From positions 105,122 through 169,121 of the forward strand of contig JAHBYX010000010.1 in assembly GCA_019635735.1 (NCBI GenBank): a stretch of 64,000 bases of DNA, written 5' to 3'. Shown here one piece after another: positions 34,151 to 42,758 of this stretch (the stretch's first letter is position 1; the number at the start of each line of letters is the position of its first letter). Position numbers and translations under genes: made by a program. The stretch comes from Mesorhizobium sp. (GTDB lineage: Bacteria; Pseudomonadota; Alphaproteobacteria; Rhizobiales; Rhizobiaceae). The notes beneath the pieces were generated by a model. It ran no database searches. It was not told the DNA's origin and worked only from the letters and a program-made list of their open reading frames with translations.

Positions 34151-35254
34151 ATGGCGAAAGCTGCGCAGTCCGCAGCCCGGGTGCCGGCCGGGGTCACATT
34201 CGCGGCGCGATTGTCCTTCCAGAACATCTCGCATTCCTTTGCCGGCAATGGCGAGACGCTGTCCGACGTGTCGCTGACCGCGGAGCCGGGCGAGGTGCTC
34301 TGCCTGCTCGGGCCGTCCGGGTCGGGCAAGACGACGCTGCTGCGCATTGCCGCGGGGATCGAGCCGCAGACCTCCGGCCGCGTGCTGATGAACGAGCGCG
34401 AGATCGCCGGGCCGAGCATATTCCTGCCGCCGGAAAAACGCTCGATCGGCCTGGTCTTCCAGGATTTCGCGCTGTTTCCGCACCTGACGATCCTGGAGAA
34501 CGTCCGCTTCGGCCTCACGGCCATGTCGCGTGCCGAGGCAACCCGTGAGGCTGAAATCGCCCTGTCGCGAGTCGGCCTCGAGCAATATGCGCAATCCTAT
34601 CCGCATGTGCTCTCCGGCGGCGAGCAGCAGCGCGTGGCGCTTGCCAGAGCGCTGGCGCCGCGCCCGGCCGTTCTCTTGATGGACGAGCCGTTTTCGGGCC
34701 TCGATTCGCGGCTGAAGGATTCGGTTCGCGCCGAGACGCTGGCTATCCTGCGCGAGAGCCGCGCCACCGCCATCGTCGTCACCCATGACGCGGAGGAGGC
34801 GATGCGCATGGGCGACCGGATCGCTCTGCTTCGGGCCGGCCGTCTGGTCCAGACGGGGACGGCGGAGGAACTCTACAATCGGCCCAACAGCCTTTTTGCC
34901 GCCGGATTCTTCTCGGAAATCAATGTCTTCGAATGCGAGGTGGCGGACGGCAAGGTGGCGACGCCGCTCGGCGACTTCCCGGTAGCGGGCTTCGCCGAGG
35001 GTTCGGCGGTCGAAGTCGCGGTGCGGCTCGGCGGGATTTCGGCGGGCGATGACGATGCCGGCACGCCGGGCCGCGTCATTTCGCGACGGTTCCTGGGGGA
35101 CGCGGAACTGTTCGAAATCCGTGTCGCAGGGACCGACCAGCCGGTCAGGGCCCGCATGAGATGCGGGCTTGTCGCGCCGGGCAGGCGCGACATAACGCTC
35201 ACGATTCGTGAAAGCGACGTGCTTGTGTTTGAAAGACCGCGCAAAAGCGCTTAG
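34151..35254 (+). CDS. orphan ABC transporter ATPase with TOBE-like C-terminus
   Basis: The product is 367 residues. Walker A GPSGSGKTT is near 54-62, the signature LSGGEQQR near 155, and Walker B LLMDEPFSGLD near 176; a regulatory/TOBE-type tail runs from about 250 to the end. It most resembles ATPases of the Fe(III)/spermidine importer class (FbpC/PotA). No permease or binding-protein gene is adjacent; scpB lies 48 bases upstream and tatA follows. It must pair with components encoded elsewhere or have a different role. Confidence 0.85.
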   Translation: MAKAAQSAARVPAGVTFAARLSFQNISHSFAGNGETLSDVSLTAEPGEVLCLLGPSGSGKTTLLRIAAGIEPQTSGRVLMNEREIAGPSIFLPPEKRSIGLVFQDFALFPHLTILENVRFGLTAMSRAEATREAEIALSRVGLEQYAQSYPHVLSGGEQQRVALARALAPRPAVLLMDEPFSGLDSRLKDSVRAETLAILRESRATAIVVTHDAEEAMRMGDRIALLRAGRLVQTGTAEELYNRPNSLFAAGFFSEINVFECEVADGKVATPLGDFPVAGFAEGSAVEVAVRLGGISAGDDDAGTPGRVISRRFLGDAELFEIRVAGTDQPVRARMRCGLVAPGRRDITLTIRESDVLVFERPRKSA

Positions 35255-35289
35255 ATCAATCCAACGAACTTGTTCGAAAGAGGATAGTC

Positions 35290-35511
35290 ATGGGTTCCTT
35301 CTCGATTTGGCACTGGCTCATCGTGCTGGTCGTCGTCCTTCTGCTCTTCGGTCGCGGCAAGATCCCGGAGCTGATGGGTGACATGGCCAAGGGCATCAAG
35401 AGCTTCAAGAAAGGCATGTCCGACGACGACGCCGCGGAGACGACGAAGACCGTCGACCACCGCGCCGACGAGGCCGTGACCCCCGGCAAGGAAAAGGTCA
35501 GCAAGACCTGA
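35290..35511 (+). CDS. tatA: twin-arginine translocase subunit TatA
   Basis: The product is 73 residues. An N-terminal helix (WHWLIVLVVVLLLFG), the FGRGKIPELMGDMAKGIKSFKKG hinge and amphipathic helix, and an acidic tail are all present. TatA oligomers form the pore for folded proteins. AGAGGA precedes the ATG. It is first in tatABC. Confidence 0.96.
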   Translation: MGSFSIWHWLIVLVVVLLLFGRGKIPELMGDMAKGIKSFKKGMSDDDAAETTKTVDHRADEAVTPGKEKVSKT

Positions 35512-35552
35512 CATTCCGCGGCGCTGGGGCCTGACTGGCCGGAGATATCGCC

Positions 35553-36110
35553 ATGCTGGATGTCGGCTGGACGGAAATGCTCGTGATCGCGATCGTGATG
35601 ATCGTGGTCGTGGGACCGAAGGACTTGCCGAAGATGCTGCGCACCTTCGGCCGGACGACGGCGAAGATGCGGTCGATGGCGGGCGATTTCCGCAAGCAGT
35701 TCGATGACGCGCTGAGGGAAGCCGAACTCGACGGCGTCAAGGATTCGTTCAACGACCTGCGCAAGATGAATCCGGCCGCCGACATCAAGAAGGCGCTGAA
35801 CCCGATGGAAAAGGCCGCCGCCGACGTACGCGCCGGCCTGGAAGCCGCGCTGAAGCCGACGCCGGCGCCATCGCCGGTGACGCATGCCGCCGAGCCGCTC
35901 AAGGCCGGTCCGGTCGGAACGTCGGGTGAGCCTGCTCCGGTCGTGACCGCAGCGGCCGCTGCCGTGGCCGAACCTGCGCCGGCCCCGGTCGCGGCGGCAG
36001 CACCGGTCGCCAAGACCGCGAAGACTGCCAAGGCGCCGGAAAAATCAACCGCATCGGCTCCGGCGGCCAAGAAGCCGGCTGCCGCGAAAAAGACCGGAAC
36101 CAAGGCGTGA
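35553..36110 (+). CDS. tatB: twin-arginine translocase subunit TatB
   Basis: The product is 185 residues. The N-terminus MLDVGWTEMLVIAIVMIVVVGPKDLP is the TatB helix-hinge pattern with the conserved Glu8. An amphipathic helix follows, then a long Ala/Pro/Lys-rich tail from about 110, typical of alphaproteobacterial TatB. It forms the signal-peptide receptor with TatC. Its stop overlaps the GTG of tatC. Confidence 0.95.
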   Translation: MLDVGWTEMLVIAIVMIVVVGPKDLPKMLRTFGRTTAKMRSMAGDFRKQFDDALREAELDGVKDSFNDLRKMNPAADIKKALNPMEKAAADVRAGLEAALKPTPAPSPVTHAAEPLKAGPVGTSGEPAPVVTAAAAAVAEPAPAPVAAAAPVAKTAKTAKAPEKSTASAPAAKKPAAAKKTGTKA

Positions 36111-36958
36111 GCACCGAAGACGACGAGATCGAGAAATCGTCAGCGCCGCTGATCGAGCACCTGATCGAACTGCGCACGCGACTGATCTGGTCGATCGGCG
36201 GCTTCTTCGTCGCGTTCTTGGCCTGCTTCTTCTTCGCCAAGCAACTGTTCAACCTGCTGGTGATACCGTTCCAGCTGGCGACCAGCTGGGCGGGTCTCGA
36301 CCCGAACCAGGTCGAGCTGATCTACACCGCGCCGCAGGAATTCTTCTTCACCCAGATCAAGCTCGGCATGTTCGGCGGCCTGGTGATCGCATTCCCGCTG
36401 ATCGCCGCGCAGATCTACAAGTTCGTCGCGCCCGGGCTCTACAAGAACGAGCGCCAGGCGTTCCTGCCGTTCCTCGTCGCCTCGTTCATCCTGTTCCTGA
36501 TCGGCGCGGCGCTCGTCTACTTCTTCTTCACCCCGATGGTGATGTGGTTCTTCCTTGCCATGCAGCAGACTGGCGGCGACGGCACGGTCGAGATTTCGCT
36601 GCTGCCGAAGGTGTCCGAGTATCTCAGCCTCATCATGACGCTGATCTTCTCCTTCGGCCTCGTCTTCCAGCTTCCGGTGGTGACGACCCTGATGGCGCGG
36701 GTCGGCCTGCTCTCGGCGGCGGGCCTCGCGGAAAAGCGCAAATGGGCGATCGTCATCGCCTTCATCGTCGCCGCGGTGCTCACCCCGCCCGATCCGGTCA
36801 GCCAGATCGGCCTCGCGGTGCCGACCATCCTGCTCTACGAACTGTCGATCATCCTCGCGCGCTGGGTCGAGCGCGACCGGGAGAAGCAGAGGCTGGCGAA
36901 GGAAGCGGCAGAGGCCGCTGCCGCGAACGCGCCCGCTGACGGCAAGCCGGCGGAATAG
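36107..36958 (+). CDS. tatC: twin-arginine translocase subunit TatC
   Basis: The product is 283 residues with six predicted membrane helices. The N-terminal motif PLIEHLIELRTRLIWS and the FKFVAPGLYKNER-like loop (here YKFVAPGLYKNERQAF) are TatC hallmarks. It starts at a GTG (36107) overlapping the tatB stop. It binds twin-arginine signal peptides. No terminator is evident after it; an interspersed palindromic repeat follows. Confidence 0.96.
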   Translation: MSTEDDEIEKSSAPLIEHLIELRTRLIWSIGGFFVAFLACFFFAKQLFNLLVIPFQLATSWAGLDPNQVELIYTAPQEFFFTQIKLGMFGGLVIAFPLIAAQIYKFVAPGLYKNERQAFLPFLVASFILFLIGAALVYFFFTPMVMWFFLAMQQTGGDGTVEISLLPKVSEYLSLIMTLIFSFGLVFQLPVVTTLMARVGLLSAAGLAEKRKWAIVIAFIVAAVLTPPDPVSQIGLAVPTILLYELSIILARWVERDREKQRLAKEAAEAAAANAPADGKPAE

Positions 36959-37020
36959 GCTCCGGCGATCGATCCGGTCAACGTGGCGGAGCATATTGCC
37001 TCCGTGCGCCGCAAGGTTTA

Positions 37021-37073
37021 ACCCCCTCATCCGGCCGCTGCGCGGCCACCTTCTGCCCGGTGGGGAGAAGAGG
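37021..37073. repeat. rhizobial-type intergenic palindromic repeat
   Basis: The segment CCCCCTCATCCGGCCGCTGC...GGCCACCTTCTGCCCGGTGGGGAGAAG contains the palindrome GGCCGCTGCGCGGCC and ends in a second small inverted repeat. I recognise this layout from interspersed intergenic elements common in Mesorhizobium and relatives. It lies between tatC and serS. Confidence 0.7.
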
Positions 37074-37113
37074 GCGTCAGCCTGCCACCGCAATCGCGTC
37101 AACGGAACGAACC

Positions 37114-38577
37114 ATGCTCGACATCAAATGGATCCGCGACAATCCCAAGGCACTCGCCGATGCGCTGGTCAAGCGCGGCCAGTCGCTGGAGGCGGCCGAG
37201 TCGACGGTGTCCGACCTGATCGAGAAGGATGAGGCGCGGCGCGCCCATCTTGGCGAACTCCAGCAGAAACAGGAGCGCCGCAACGCCGCGTCGAAGGAGA
37301 TCGGCAATGCGATGCGGGCTGGCGATTCCGCCCGTGCCGAGGAGTTGAAGCTCGAGGTCCAGGGCATCAAGGAGTTCATCCAGAACGGCGAGGCGCGGGA
37401 GCGCGAACTGGACAAGGCGCTGAACGACGCGCTGGCCGTTATCCCCAACATTCCGCTGGACGACGTGCCGGTCGGCAAGGACGAGCACGACAACGTCAAG
37501 GTGCGTGACTGGGGCACGGAACTGATCGCCGCGCGCCAGCCGGGAATGGGCAACAAGCCGAAGGAGCATTTCGAGATCGGCGAAGCGCTCGGCATGATGG
37601 ATTTCGAGCGGGCAGCCAAGCTGTCGGGGAGCCGGTTCACGGTGCTGAAGGGCAAGCTGGCACGGCTGGAGCGGGCGCTCGGGCAGTTCATGCTGGATCT
37701 GCACACGGGCGAGCATGGCTATGAGGAGGTGCAGCCGCCGTTGATGGTGCGTGACGAGGCGATGTTCGGGACGGGGCAGTTGCCGAAGTTCAAAGAGGAT
37801 TTGTTCGCAACCGGGATCAGCGTTCCACTTAGGGAACGGTTGTTGAATGCGATGATAGCAGGCACCGTTTCTGTTTCAGATATTGAGCGCTTACTCGGGT
37901 TCCAAGTAGACAAACGGACATTCAATGAGATCCTCGATTTCGAGCTAACCCAACAACCCGACCGAAGGGAATTCTACCTCATCCCCACCGCCGAAGTCCC
38001 GCTGACCAATCTCGTCCGCGAGGAGATCCTCGACGCCAAAACACTGCCCCGCCGCATGACGGCGCTGACGCCGTGCTTCCGCTCGGAGGCAGGTTCCGCC
38101 GGCCGCGACACGCGGGGCATGCTGCGGCAGCACCAGTTCAACAAGGTGGAGCTGGTGTCGATCACCGACGCCGAGACGGCCAATGCCGAGCACGAGCGGA
38201 TGACGGCCTGCGCGGAGGAGGTGCTGAAGCGGCTCGGCCTGCCGTTCCGCACCATGCTTCTGTGCACCGGCGACATGGGTTTTGGGTCGCGCAAGACCTA
38301 CGACATCGAGGTCTGGCTGCCCGGCCAGAACGCCTATCGCGAGATCTCGTCCTGCTCGGTCTGCGGCGATTTCCAGGCGCGCCGCATGGAGGCGCGCTAT
38401 CGGGCGGCCGACGCCAAGGGCACGACGTTCGTGCACACGCTCAACGGCTCGGGCGTCGCCGTCGGCCGCGCGCTGATCGCCGTCATCGAGAATTACCAGA
38501 ACGAGGACGGTTCGGTGACGATTCCTGAAGTTCTGCGGCCTTACATGGGCGGACTGGACAGAATAGATCGGGCCTGA
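37114..38577 (+). CDS. serS: seryl-tRNA synthetase with an in-frame insertion
   Basis: Class II synthetase of 487 residues from the ATG at 37114 (MLDIKWIRDN). The N-terminal coiled-coil arm, motif 2 (LTPCFRSEAGSAGRDTRG), the IPTAEVPLTN serine loop and motif 3 (NGSGVAVGRALIAVIENYQ) are intact. It is about 60 residues longer than the roughly 430-residue E. coli enzyme. The excess sits between KFKEDLFAT (to residue 233) and EFYLIPTAEV (from 286). That stretch (about 37813-37965) uses TTA, ATA, CTA, AGG, GTA and TCT codons that are rare in neighbouring genes, so it looks like an acquired insertion. surE starts one base after the stop. Confidence 0.95.
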   Translation: MLDIKWIRDNPKALADALVKRGQSLEAAESTVSDLIEKDEARRAHLGELQQKQERRNAASKEIGNAMRAGDSARAEELKLEVQGIKEFIQNGEARERELDKALNDALAVIPNIPLDDVPVGKDEHDNVKVRDWGTELIAARQPGMGNKPKEHFEIGEALGMMDFERAAKLSGSRFTVLKGKLARLERALGQFMLDLHTGEHGYEEVQPPLMVRDEAMFGTGQLPKFKEDLFATGISVPLRERLLNAMIAGTVSVSDIERLLGFQVDKRTFNEILDFELTQQPDRREFYLIPTAEVPLTNLVREEILDAKTLPRRMTALTPCFRSEAGSAGRDTRGMLRQHQFNKVELVSITDAETANAEHERMTACAEEVLKRLGLPFRTMLLCTGDMGFGSRKTYDIEVWLPGQNAYREISSCSVCGDFQARRMEARYRAADAKGTTFVHTLNGSGVAVGRALIAVIENYQNEDGSVTIPEVLRPYMGGLDRIDRA

Positions 38578-38578
38578 G

Positions 38579-39337
38579 ATGCGCATCCTTCTCACCAATG
38601 ACGACGGCATCCACGCCGAAGGCCTGATGGTACTGGAGCGCATCGCACGCACGATTTCCGACGACGTCTGGGTCGTGGCGCCGGAAACGGACCAGTCGGG
38701 CTTCGCCCATTCGCTGTCGCTGTCGGAGCCGCTGCGCATGCGCAAGGTGGCCGACAAGCATTACGCGCTGCGCGGCACGCCGACGGACTGCGTCATCATG
38801 GGCGTGCGCAACATCATGCCGGAGCCGCCGGATCTGGTGCTGTCTGGGGTCAATTCCGGCTCCAACATCGCCGATGACGTCACCTATTCGGGAACGGTCG
38901 CCGGCGCGATGGAAGGCACGCTGATCGGCATCCGCTCAATCGCGCTCAGCCAGAGCTATCACTTCGAGAACGACGGCCGTGTCGTGCCCTGGCGCACCGC
39001 CGAGACGCTGGCGCCAGACCTGCTGCAGAAGCTGATCGCGGCCGACCTTCCCAAAGGCGTGTTCCTGAACGTCAATTTCCCCAATTGCGAGCCGGATGAG
39101 GTCGAAGGGATCGAGGTCACCGCGCAGGGCAAATATGTCCACGGGCTGTGGATCGACGAGCGCAAGGACGGCCGCGGCTTTCCCTATTACTGGCTGCGCT
39201 TCGGCAAGCAGATGAACGCGCCGGTCGAGGGCACCGACATCCACGCGCTCGGCGCGCGGCGCATCTCGGTGACGCCGATGAAGCTCGACCTCACCGCGCA
39301 CGAGACGCGCGACGCACTCGCGGCGGTGCTCGGATGA
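38579..39337 (+). CDS. surE: 5'/3'-nucleotidase SurE
   Basis: The product is 252 residues. The N-terminal metal site MRILLTNDDGIHAEG (Asp8, Asp9) and LSGVNSGSNIADDVTYSGTV are diagnostic of SurE, which dephosphorylates nucleoside monophosphates and short polyphosphates. The order surE-pcm-nlpD matches that in gammaproteobacteria. pcm overlaps its stop by four bases. Confidence 0.96.
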   Translation: MRILLTNDDGIHAEGLMVLERIARTISDDVWVVAPETDQSGFAHSLSLSEPLRMRKVADKHYALRGTPTDCVIMGVRNIMPEPPDLVLSGVNSGSNIADDVTYSGTVAGAMEGTLIGIRSIALSQSYHFENDGRVVPWRTAETLAPDLLQKLIAADLPKGVFLNVNFPNCEPDEVEGIEVTAQGKYVHGLWIDERKDGRGFPYYWLRFGKQMNAPVEGTDIHALGARRISVTPMKLDLTAHETRDALAAVLG

Positions 39338-39987
39338 GCGAAGCCCAGGGCGAGCGCGAATCTTTCGCGGCGTTTCTGCTGCGCGCGCGTGCCGGCGGGC
39401 TTGCCGACAAGGCGCTGATCGCGGCGATGGAGGCGACGCCACGGCGCGGCTTCGTGCCCGGTCAATGGCAAGCACATGCCTGGTCCGACCGGATGCTGCC
39501 GATCGAATGCGGCGAGGCGATCGAAGGCGTGGACTTCCAGGCGAAGGTCCTGGCCTCGCTCGCGCTCGAACCGTCGCATCGCGTGCTCGAGATCGGCACC
39601 GGCAGCGGTTTCACCTCAGCCGTGATGGGGCGCCTGTCGGCTCGGGTGCTCACCGTAGAACGCTACAGGACGCTGGCCGGCAACGCGCGCCAGCGGCTCG
39701 AGGCGCTTGGCGTCACAAACGTCGCCGTGCGCCACATGGACGGCATTAACGGCGTGCCGTCGGAAGGGCCGTTCGACCGGATCGTCGTCTGGGCTGCGTT
39801 CGATGGAATGCCGCGCATCTTCGTCGACCAGCTCGCCAGCGGCGGCGTGCTGATCGCGCCGATCGGACCGGCGGAAGGCGTGCAACAGATGGCGCGGCTG
39901 ACCAAGGTCGGCAGCCGCTTCGATCGCGAGGACATCGGCACGGCGCGGCTGCAGCCGTTGGTCTCCGGCGTTGCCGCCGCAATTTAG
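39334..39987 (+). CDS. pcm: protein-L-isoaspartate O-methyltransferase
   Basis: The product is 217 residues from the ATG at 39334, which overlaps the surE stop (ATGA). Motif I is VLEIGTGSGFTSAVMGRL, and the N-terminal RRGFVP and LPIECGEAI segments match PCMT. It repairs isoaspartyl residues using S-adenosylmethionine. A second, more divergent family member is at 12866. The C-terminal motif LVSGVAAAI is near the usual end. Confidence 0.93.
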   Translation: MSEAQGERESFAAFLLRARAGGLADKALIAAMEATPRRGFVPGQWQAHAWSDRMLPIECGEAIEGVDFQAKVLASLALEPSHRVLEIGTGSGFTSAVMGRLSARVLTVERYRTLAGNARQRLEALGVTNVAVRHMDGINGVPSEGPFDRIVVWAAFDGMPRIFVDQLASGGVLIAPIGPAEGVQQMARLTKVGSRFDREDIGTARLQPLVSGVAAAI

Positions 39988-40015
39988 TCGAATTTTCTTC
40001 AAGTCCCGCCAAGAC

Positions 40016-40046
40016 TTAACCGCCCAGTAAGATTAACGCGCTTTAA
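40016..40046 (+). promoter_or_regulatory. TTAA boxes, possible CtrA-type site before the nlpD-like gene
   Basis: TTAA occurs at 40016-40019, 40033-40036 and 40043-40046; the last two lie in GATTAA-CGCGCT-TTAATC with six bases between the boxes. The CtrA consensus has TTAA-N7-TTAA, so the spacing is one base short. The boxes are seen; CtrA control is only suggested. Confidence 0.3.
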
Positions 40047-40082
40047 TCATGCCAGTTCGGTAACTGGTGTGCGGGTGTAGTC

Positions 40083-41588
40083 ATGCGGTTCGGGTCGTTG
40101 CAGAGAAGTCAGCGCGTTCTGGCACGTAGCGCCGCGCTAGTCCTGATCGGCGGAATGGCGGCGGGATGCAGTTCAGGGGTCAGTCGCTTTACGGACGACA
40201 TCTTCACCGGATCGACCGCCAACCAGCGCCAGATCGTCAAAAAAGAGAACCAGCCCTTCCCAGGTGACGCGGGCCGTGTCGCCCCGGCCAACGGCGTCAA
40301 TGCCCCGACGCCCGCCCGCGCTGCGGTCGAACCCCAGTCGGTCACGCGCTCTTCGCTGCCGCCTCCGGCTGCTTCAACGTCTGTTGCCAGGGCCGAATCG
40401 CCGAGGGTGGATACGACGCCGACCGGCTCCGTCACCAGGGCCGCGCCCGTTCCGCAGACTGTTTCGACCGAAGAGGTCCATCAGGGCTGGTCGCGGGCCG
40501 GTGGCACACAGGTCACCTTGAAGGACGGCGAGACTCTCTACAACCTGTCGAAGCGGTTCGGCGTGCCGGTCAACGAGATCATGAAGGCGAATGGTATCGC
40601 CAGCGCCGAGACGGTGGCCGTCGGACAGAAGATCGTCATCCCGACCTATGTCTATTCCAGCAAGGCGCCCGTTTCCGCGCCCGACAACACCCGCCAGGTT
40701 GCGGACGCGAGTTCGTCGCGCGGCCTCAAGGCCGACACGCCCGCCAAGGACCTGCCACGCCCGGTGAAGAAGCCCGAAAACGTAGCCGTCCTGCCGCAGC
40801 AGCCAAAGGTGAAGGAGCCCGAGGCCGAGACCGCCAAGGCCGACAATTCCGCTGCTTCCGCCTCGCCCAAGACGTCGGGGCAGGGAGGTTACACGGTCGT
40901 CGCCGGCGATTCGCTCTACGGCATCGCCAAGAAGACCGGCGCCAAGGCTGCCGATATCCGCAAGGCGAACAACCTGGGCGAAACCGCCAATCTGAAGATC
41001 GGCCAGAAGCTCGTCATCCCGGGCGCATCGCAGCAGGTCGCACACGCGGCGCCTGGGGTCGATCCGATGATCACAGGCTCGGCCGGTCCGGCCAAGAAGG
41101 CGGACAAGCCGGGCGCAGCGAAGCTCGCGACCTACACCCCGCCCAAGTCCGACAACAAGGTGATCAAGGAAGCGGAGGCCGCCAGCACCGAGGCGGTCCC
41201 CGATTCGACCGGGATCGGCAAGATGCGCTGGCCCGTGCGGGGCCGTGTCGTCGGCACCTACGGCAATTCGAACGGCGCGTCCTACAATGACGGCATCGAC
41301 ATCGCCGTTCCCGAGGGCACGCCGGTCAAGGCGGCCGAGAACGGCGTCGTCATCTTCGCCGGCGAGGGATTGAAGGATTTCGGCAAGACCGTGCTCGTCC
41401 GGCACGCCGACGGCAAGGTCACCGTCTACGGCCATACCAGCGAGATCAAGGTCAGCCGCGGCGATACCGTCAAGCGCGGCCAGGAGATCGCGAAATCCGG
41501 CATGTCCGGCAACACCGACTCGCCGAAGCTGCATTTCGAAGTTCGCGAGAATTCCAGCCCCGTCGATCCGCAGCAATATCTCGAATAG
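40083..41588 (+). CDS. NlpD/DipM-like lipoprotein: two LysM domains plus degenerate LytM
   Basis: The product is 501 residues. The lipobox GMAAGC gives Cys29. LysM domains lie at about 143-188 and 269-314, with Pro/Ala/Lys linkers between. A LytM (M23) domain spans 381-500. The zinc ligands are not conserved: the first motif reads YNDGIDIA at 401-408 (no H-x-x-x-D) and the last KLHFEV at 482-487 (Lys instead of the first His of HxH). It is therefore probably not an enzyme but an amidase activator like NlpD or DipM, acting at the division site. It follows surE-pcm and ends at a terminator. Confidence 0.92.
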   Translation: MRFGSLQRSQRVLARSAALVLIGGMAAGCSSGVSRFTDDIFTGSTANQRQIVKKENQPFPGDAGRVAPANGVNAPTPARAAVEPQSVTRSSLPPPAASTSVARAESPRVDTTPTGSVTRAAPVPQTVSTEEVHQGWSRAGGTQVTLKDGETLYNLSKRFGVPVNEIMKANGIASAETVAVGQKIVIPTYVYSSKAPVSAPDNTRQVADASSSRGLKADTPAKDLPRPVKKPENVAVLPQQPKVKEPEAETAKADNSAASASPKTSGQGGYTVVAGDSLYGIAKKTGAKAADIRKANNLGETANLKIGQKLVIPGASQQVAHAAPGVDPMITGSAGPAKKADKPGAAKLATYTPPKSDNKVIKEAEAASTEAVPDSTGIGKMRWPVRGRVVGTYGNSNGASYNDGIDIAVPEGTPVKAAENGVVIFAGEGLKDFGKTVLVRHADGKVTVYGHTSEIKVSRGDTVKRGQEIAKSGMSGNTDSPKLHFEVRENSSPVDPQQYLE

Positions 41589-41645
41589 CCAGGAAGAGCC
41601 TCAGCGCGACGTCCGGACCTCCAGCCCGCCGCGCCAACTCCGGTC

Positions 41646-41708
41646 CCGCCCTGCCTTTGATCTCGCTCCGGAGCTATCCGGCGCGGCGCCAAAGGCAGGG
41701 CGGTTTTT
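41646..41708 (+). terminator. rho-independent terminator with long loop
   Basis: Arms CCGCCCTGCCTTTG (41646-41659) and CAAAGGCAGGGCGG (41690-41703) pair exactly over 14 bases, followed by TTTTT. The 30-base loop holds a smaller stem. It ends the NlpD-like transcript and abuts the stop of the convergent DUF815 gene. Confidence 0.8.
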
Positions 41709-42574
41709 CATTCGGAGATCTTCTGGCCGAGCCGGCCGGCCAGATCCTGCACGAACTGCCAGGCGACGCGTCCCGAACGGCTGCCGCGCGTCGTCGACCA
41801 TTCGAGCGCTTCGTGGCGAAGCGTCTCGGGTTCGATCCTGATGCCGAAATGGTCGACATAGCCGCGGATCATGTCGAGGTACTCGTCCTGGCTGCATTTG
41901 TGGAAACCGAGCCACAGGCCGAACCGGTCGGACAGCGACACCTTCTCTTCCACCGCCTCGTGCGGATTGATCGCGGTCGAGCGCTCGTTCTCGATCATGT
42001 CGCGCGGCAACAGATGGCGCCGGTTCGAGGTGGCGTAGAAGATGACATTCTCCGGCCGTCCCTCGACGCCTCCGTCGAGCGCCGCCTTCAGCGACTTGTA
42101 GGAAGTGTCGTCGCTGTCGAAGGAGAGGTCGTCGCAGAACAGGATGAAGCGGTAGGGCTCGGTCTTCAGAAGGCCGAGAAGCCGCGGCAGCGTCGAGATG
42201 TCCTCGCGGTGAATCTCGATCAGCTTCAAGCGGCCAGGGGCCGATCCTTCGCGGTTGGCCAGTGCGTGCGCGGCCTTGACCAGCGACGACTTGCCCATGC
42301 CGCGGGCGCCCCAGAGCAATACGTTGTTGGCCGGCAGGCCGGAGGCGAAGCGCATGGTGTTGTCGACGAGGATGTCGCGCACGCGGTCCACGCCCTTGAT
42401 CAGGCCGATCTCGACACGGCTCACCCGCTTGACCGGCGCCGGATAGCCGCGCTCCGCGTCCCACACGAATCCCTCGGCGCCCGAGAAGTCGGCGGGCGGA
42501 GGCGAAGCCGGCGCGAGGCGGGAGACGGCTTCGATGAGCCGGTCGAGTTTGGCTTCGATGGATTCCTGCGTCAT
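41708..42574 (-). CDS. AAA ATPase, DUF815 family
   Basis: The product is 288 residues. Walker A GARGMGKSS is at 89-97, Walker B FILFCDDLSFD at 143-153, and the sensor/arginine region is YATSNRRHLLPRDM. This is the DUF815 family of YjeE-unrelated single-domain AAA ATPases found widely in proteobacteria, with no assigned role that I know. It converges with the NlpD-like gene and is divergent from yajC over a 184-base gap. Its position beside yajC-secDF recurs in rhizobia as far as I recall. Confidence 0.9.
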   Translation of the reverse strand: MTQESIEAKLDRLIEAVSRLAPASPPPADFSGAEGFVWDAERGYPAPVKRVSRVEIGLIKGVDRVRDILVDNTMRFASGLPANNVLLWGARGMGKSSLVKAAHALANREGSAPGRLKLIEIHREDISTLPRLLGLLKTEPYRFILFCDDLSFDSDDTSYKSLKAALDGGVEGRPENVIFYATSNRRHLLPRDMIENERSTAINPHEAVEEKVSLSDRFGLWLGFHKCSQDEYLDMIRGYVDHFGIRIEPETLRHEALEWSTTRGSRSGRVAWQFVQDLAGRLGQKISE

Positions 42575-42758
42575 TCTCGTCCCGTATCGGTCCCATTTGC
42601 TGGCCTTGGTGCGGCGAGGCGGCATAACACGCGGATTCGGGGCGGGAAAGCGAGCCCGCGACGACGGCGCGCGGTTGCATTGACGCCTCGACTGTCTATA
42701 TTCCGCGCACCTCGGCTGGCCCGCACGGACCGGCCCTTTGTCTTTTCGGGAGTTCTCA

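Noticed and set aside
37060..37113. Longer N-terminus for SerS from an ATG at 37060
   Set aside because: The extra residues come from the intergenic repeat region and do not resemble any SerS; MLDIKWIRDN is the normal start.
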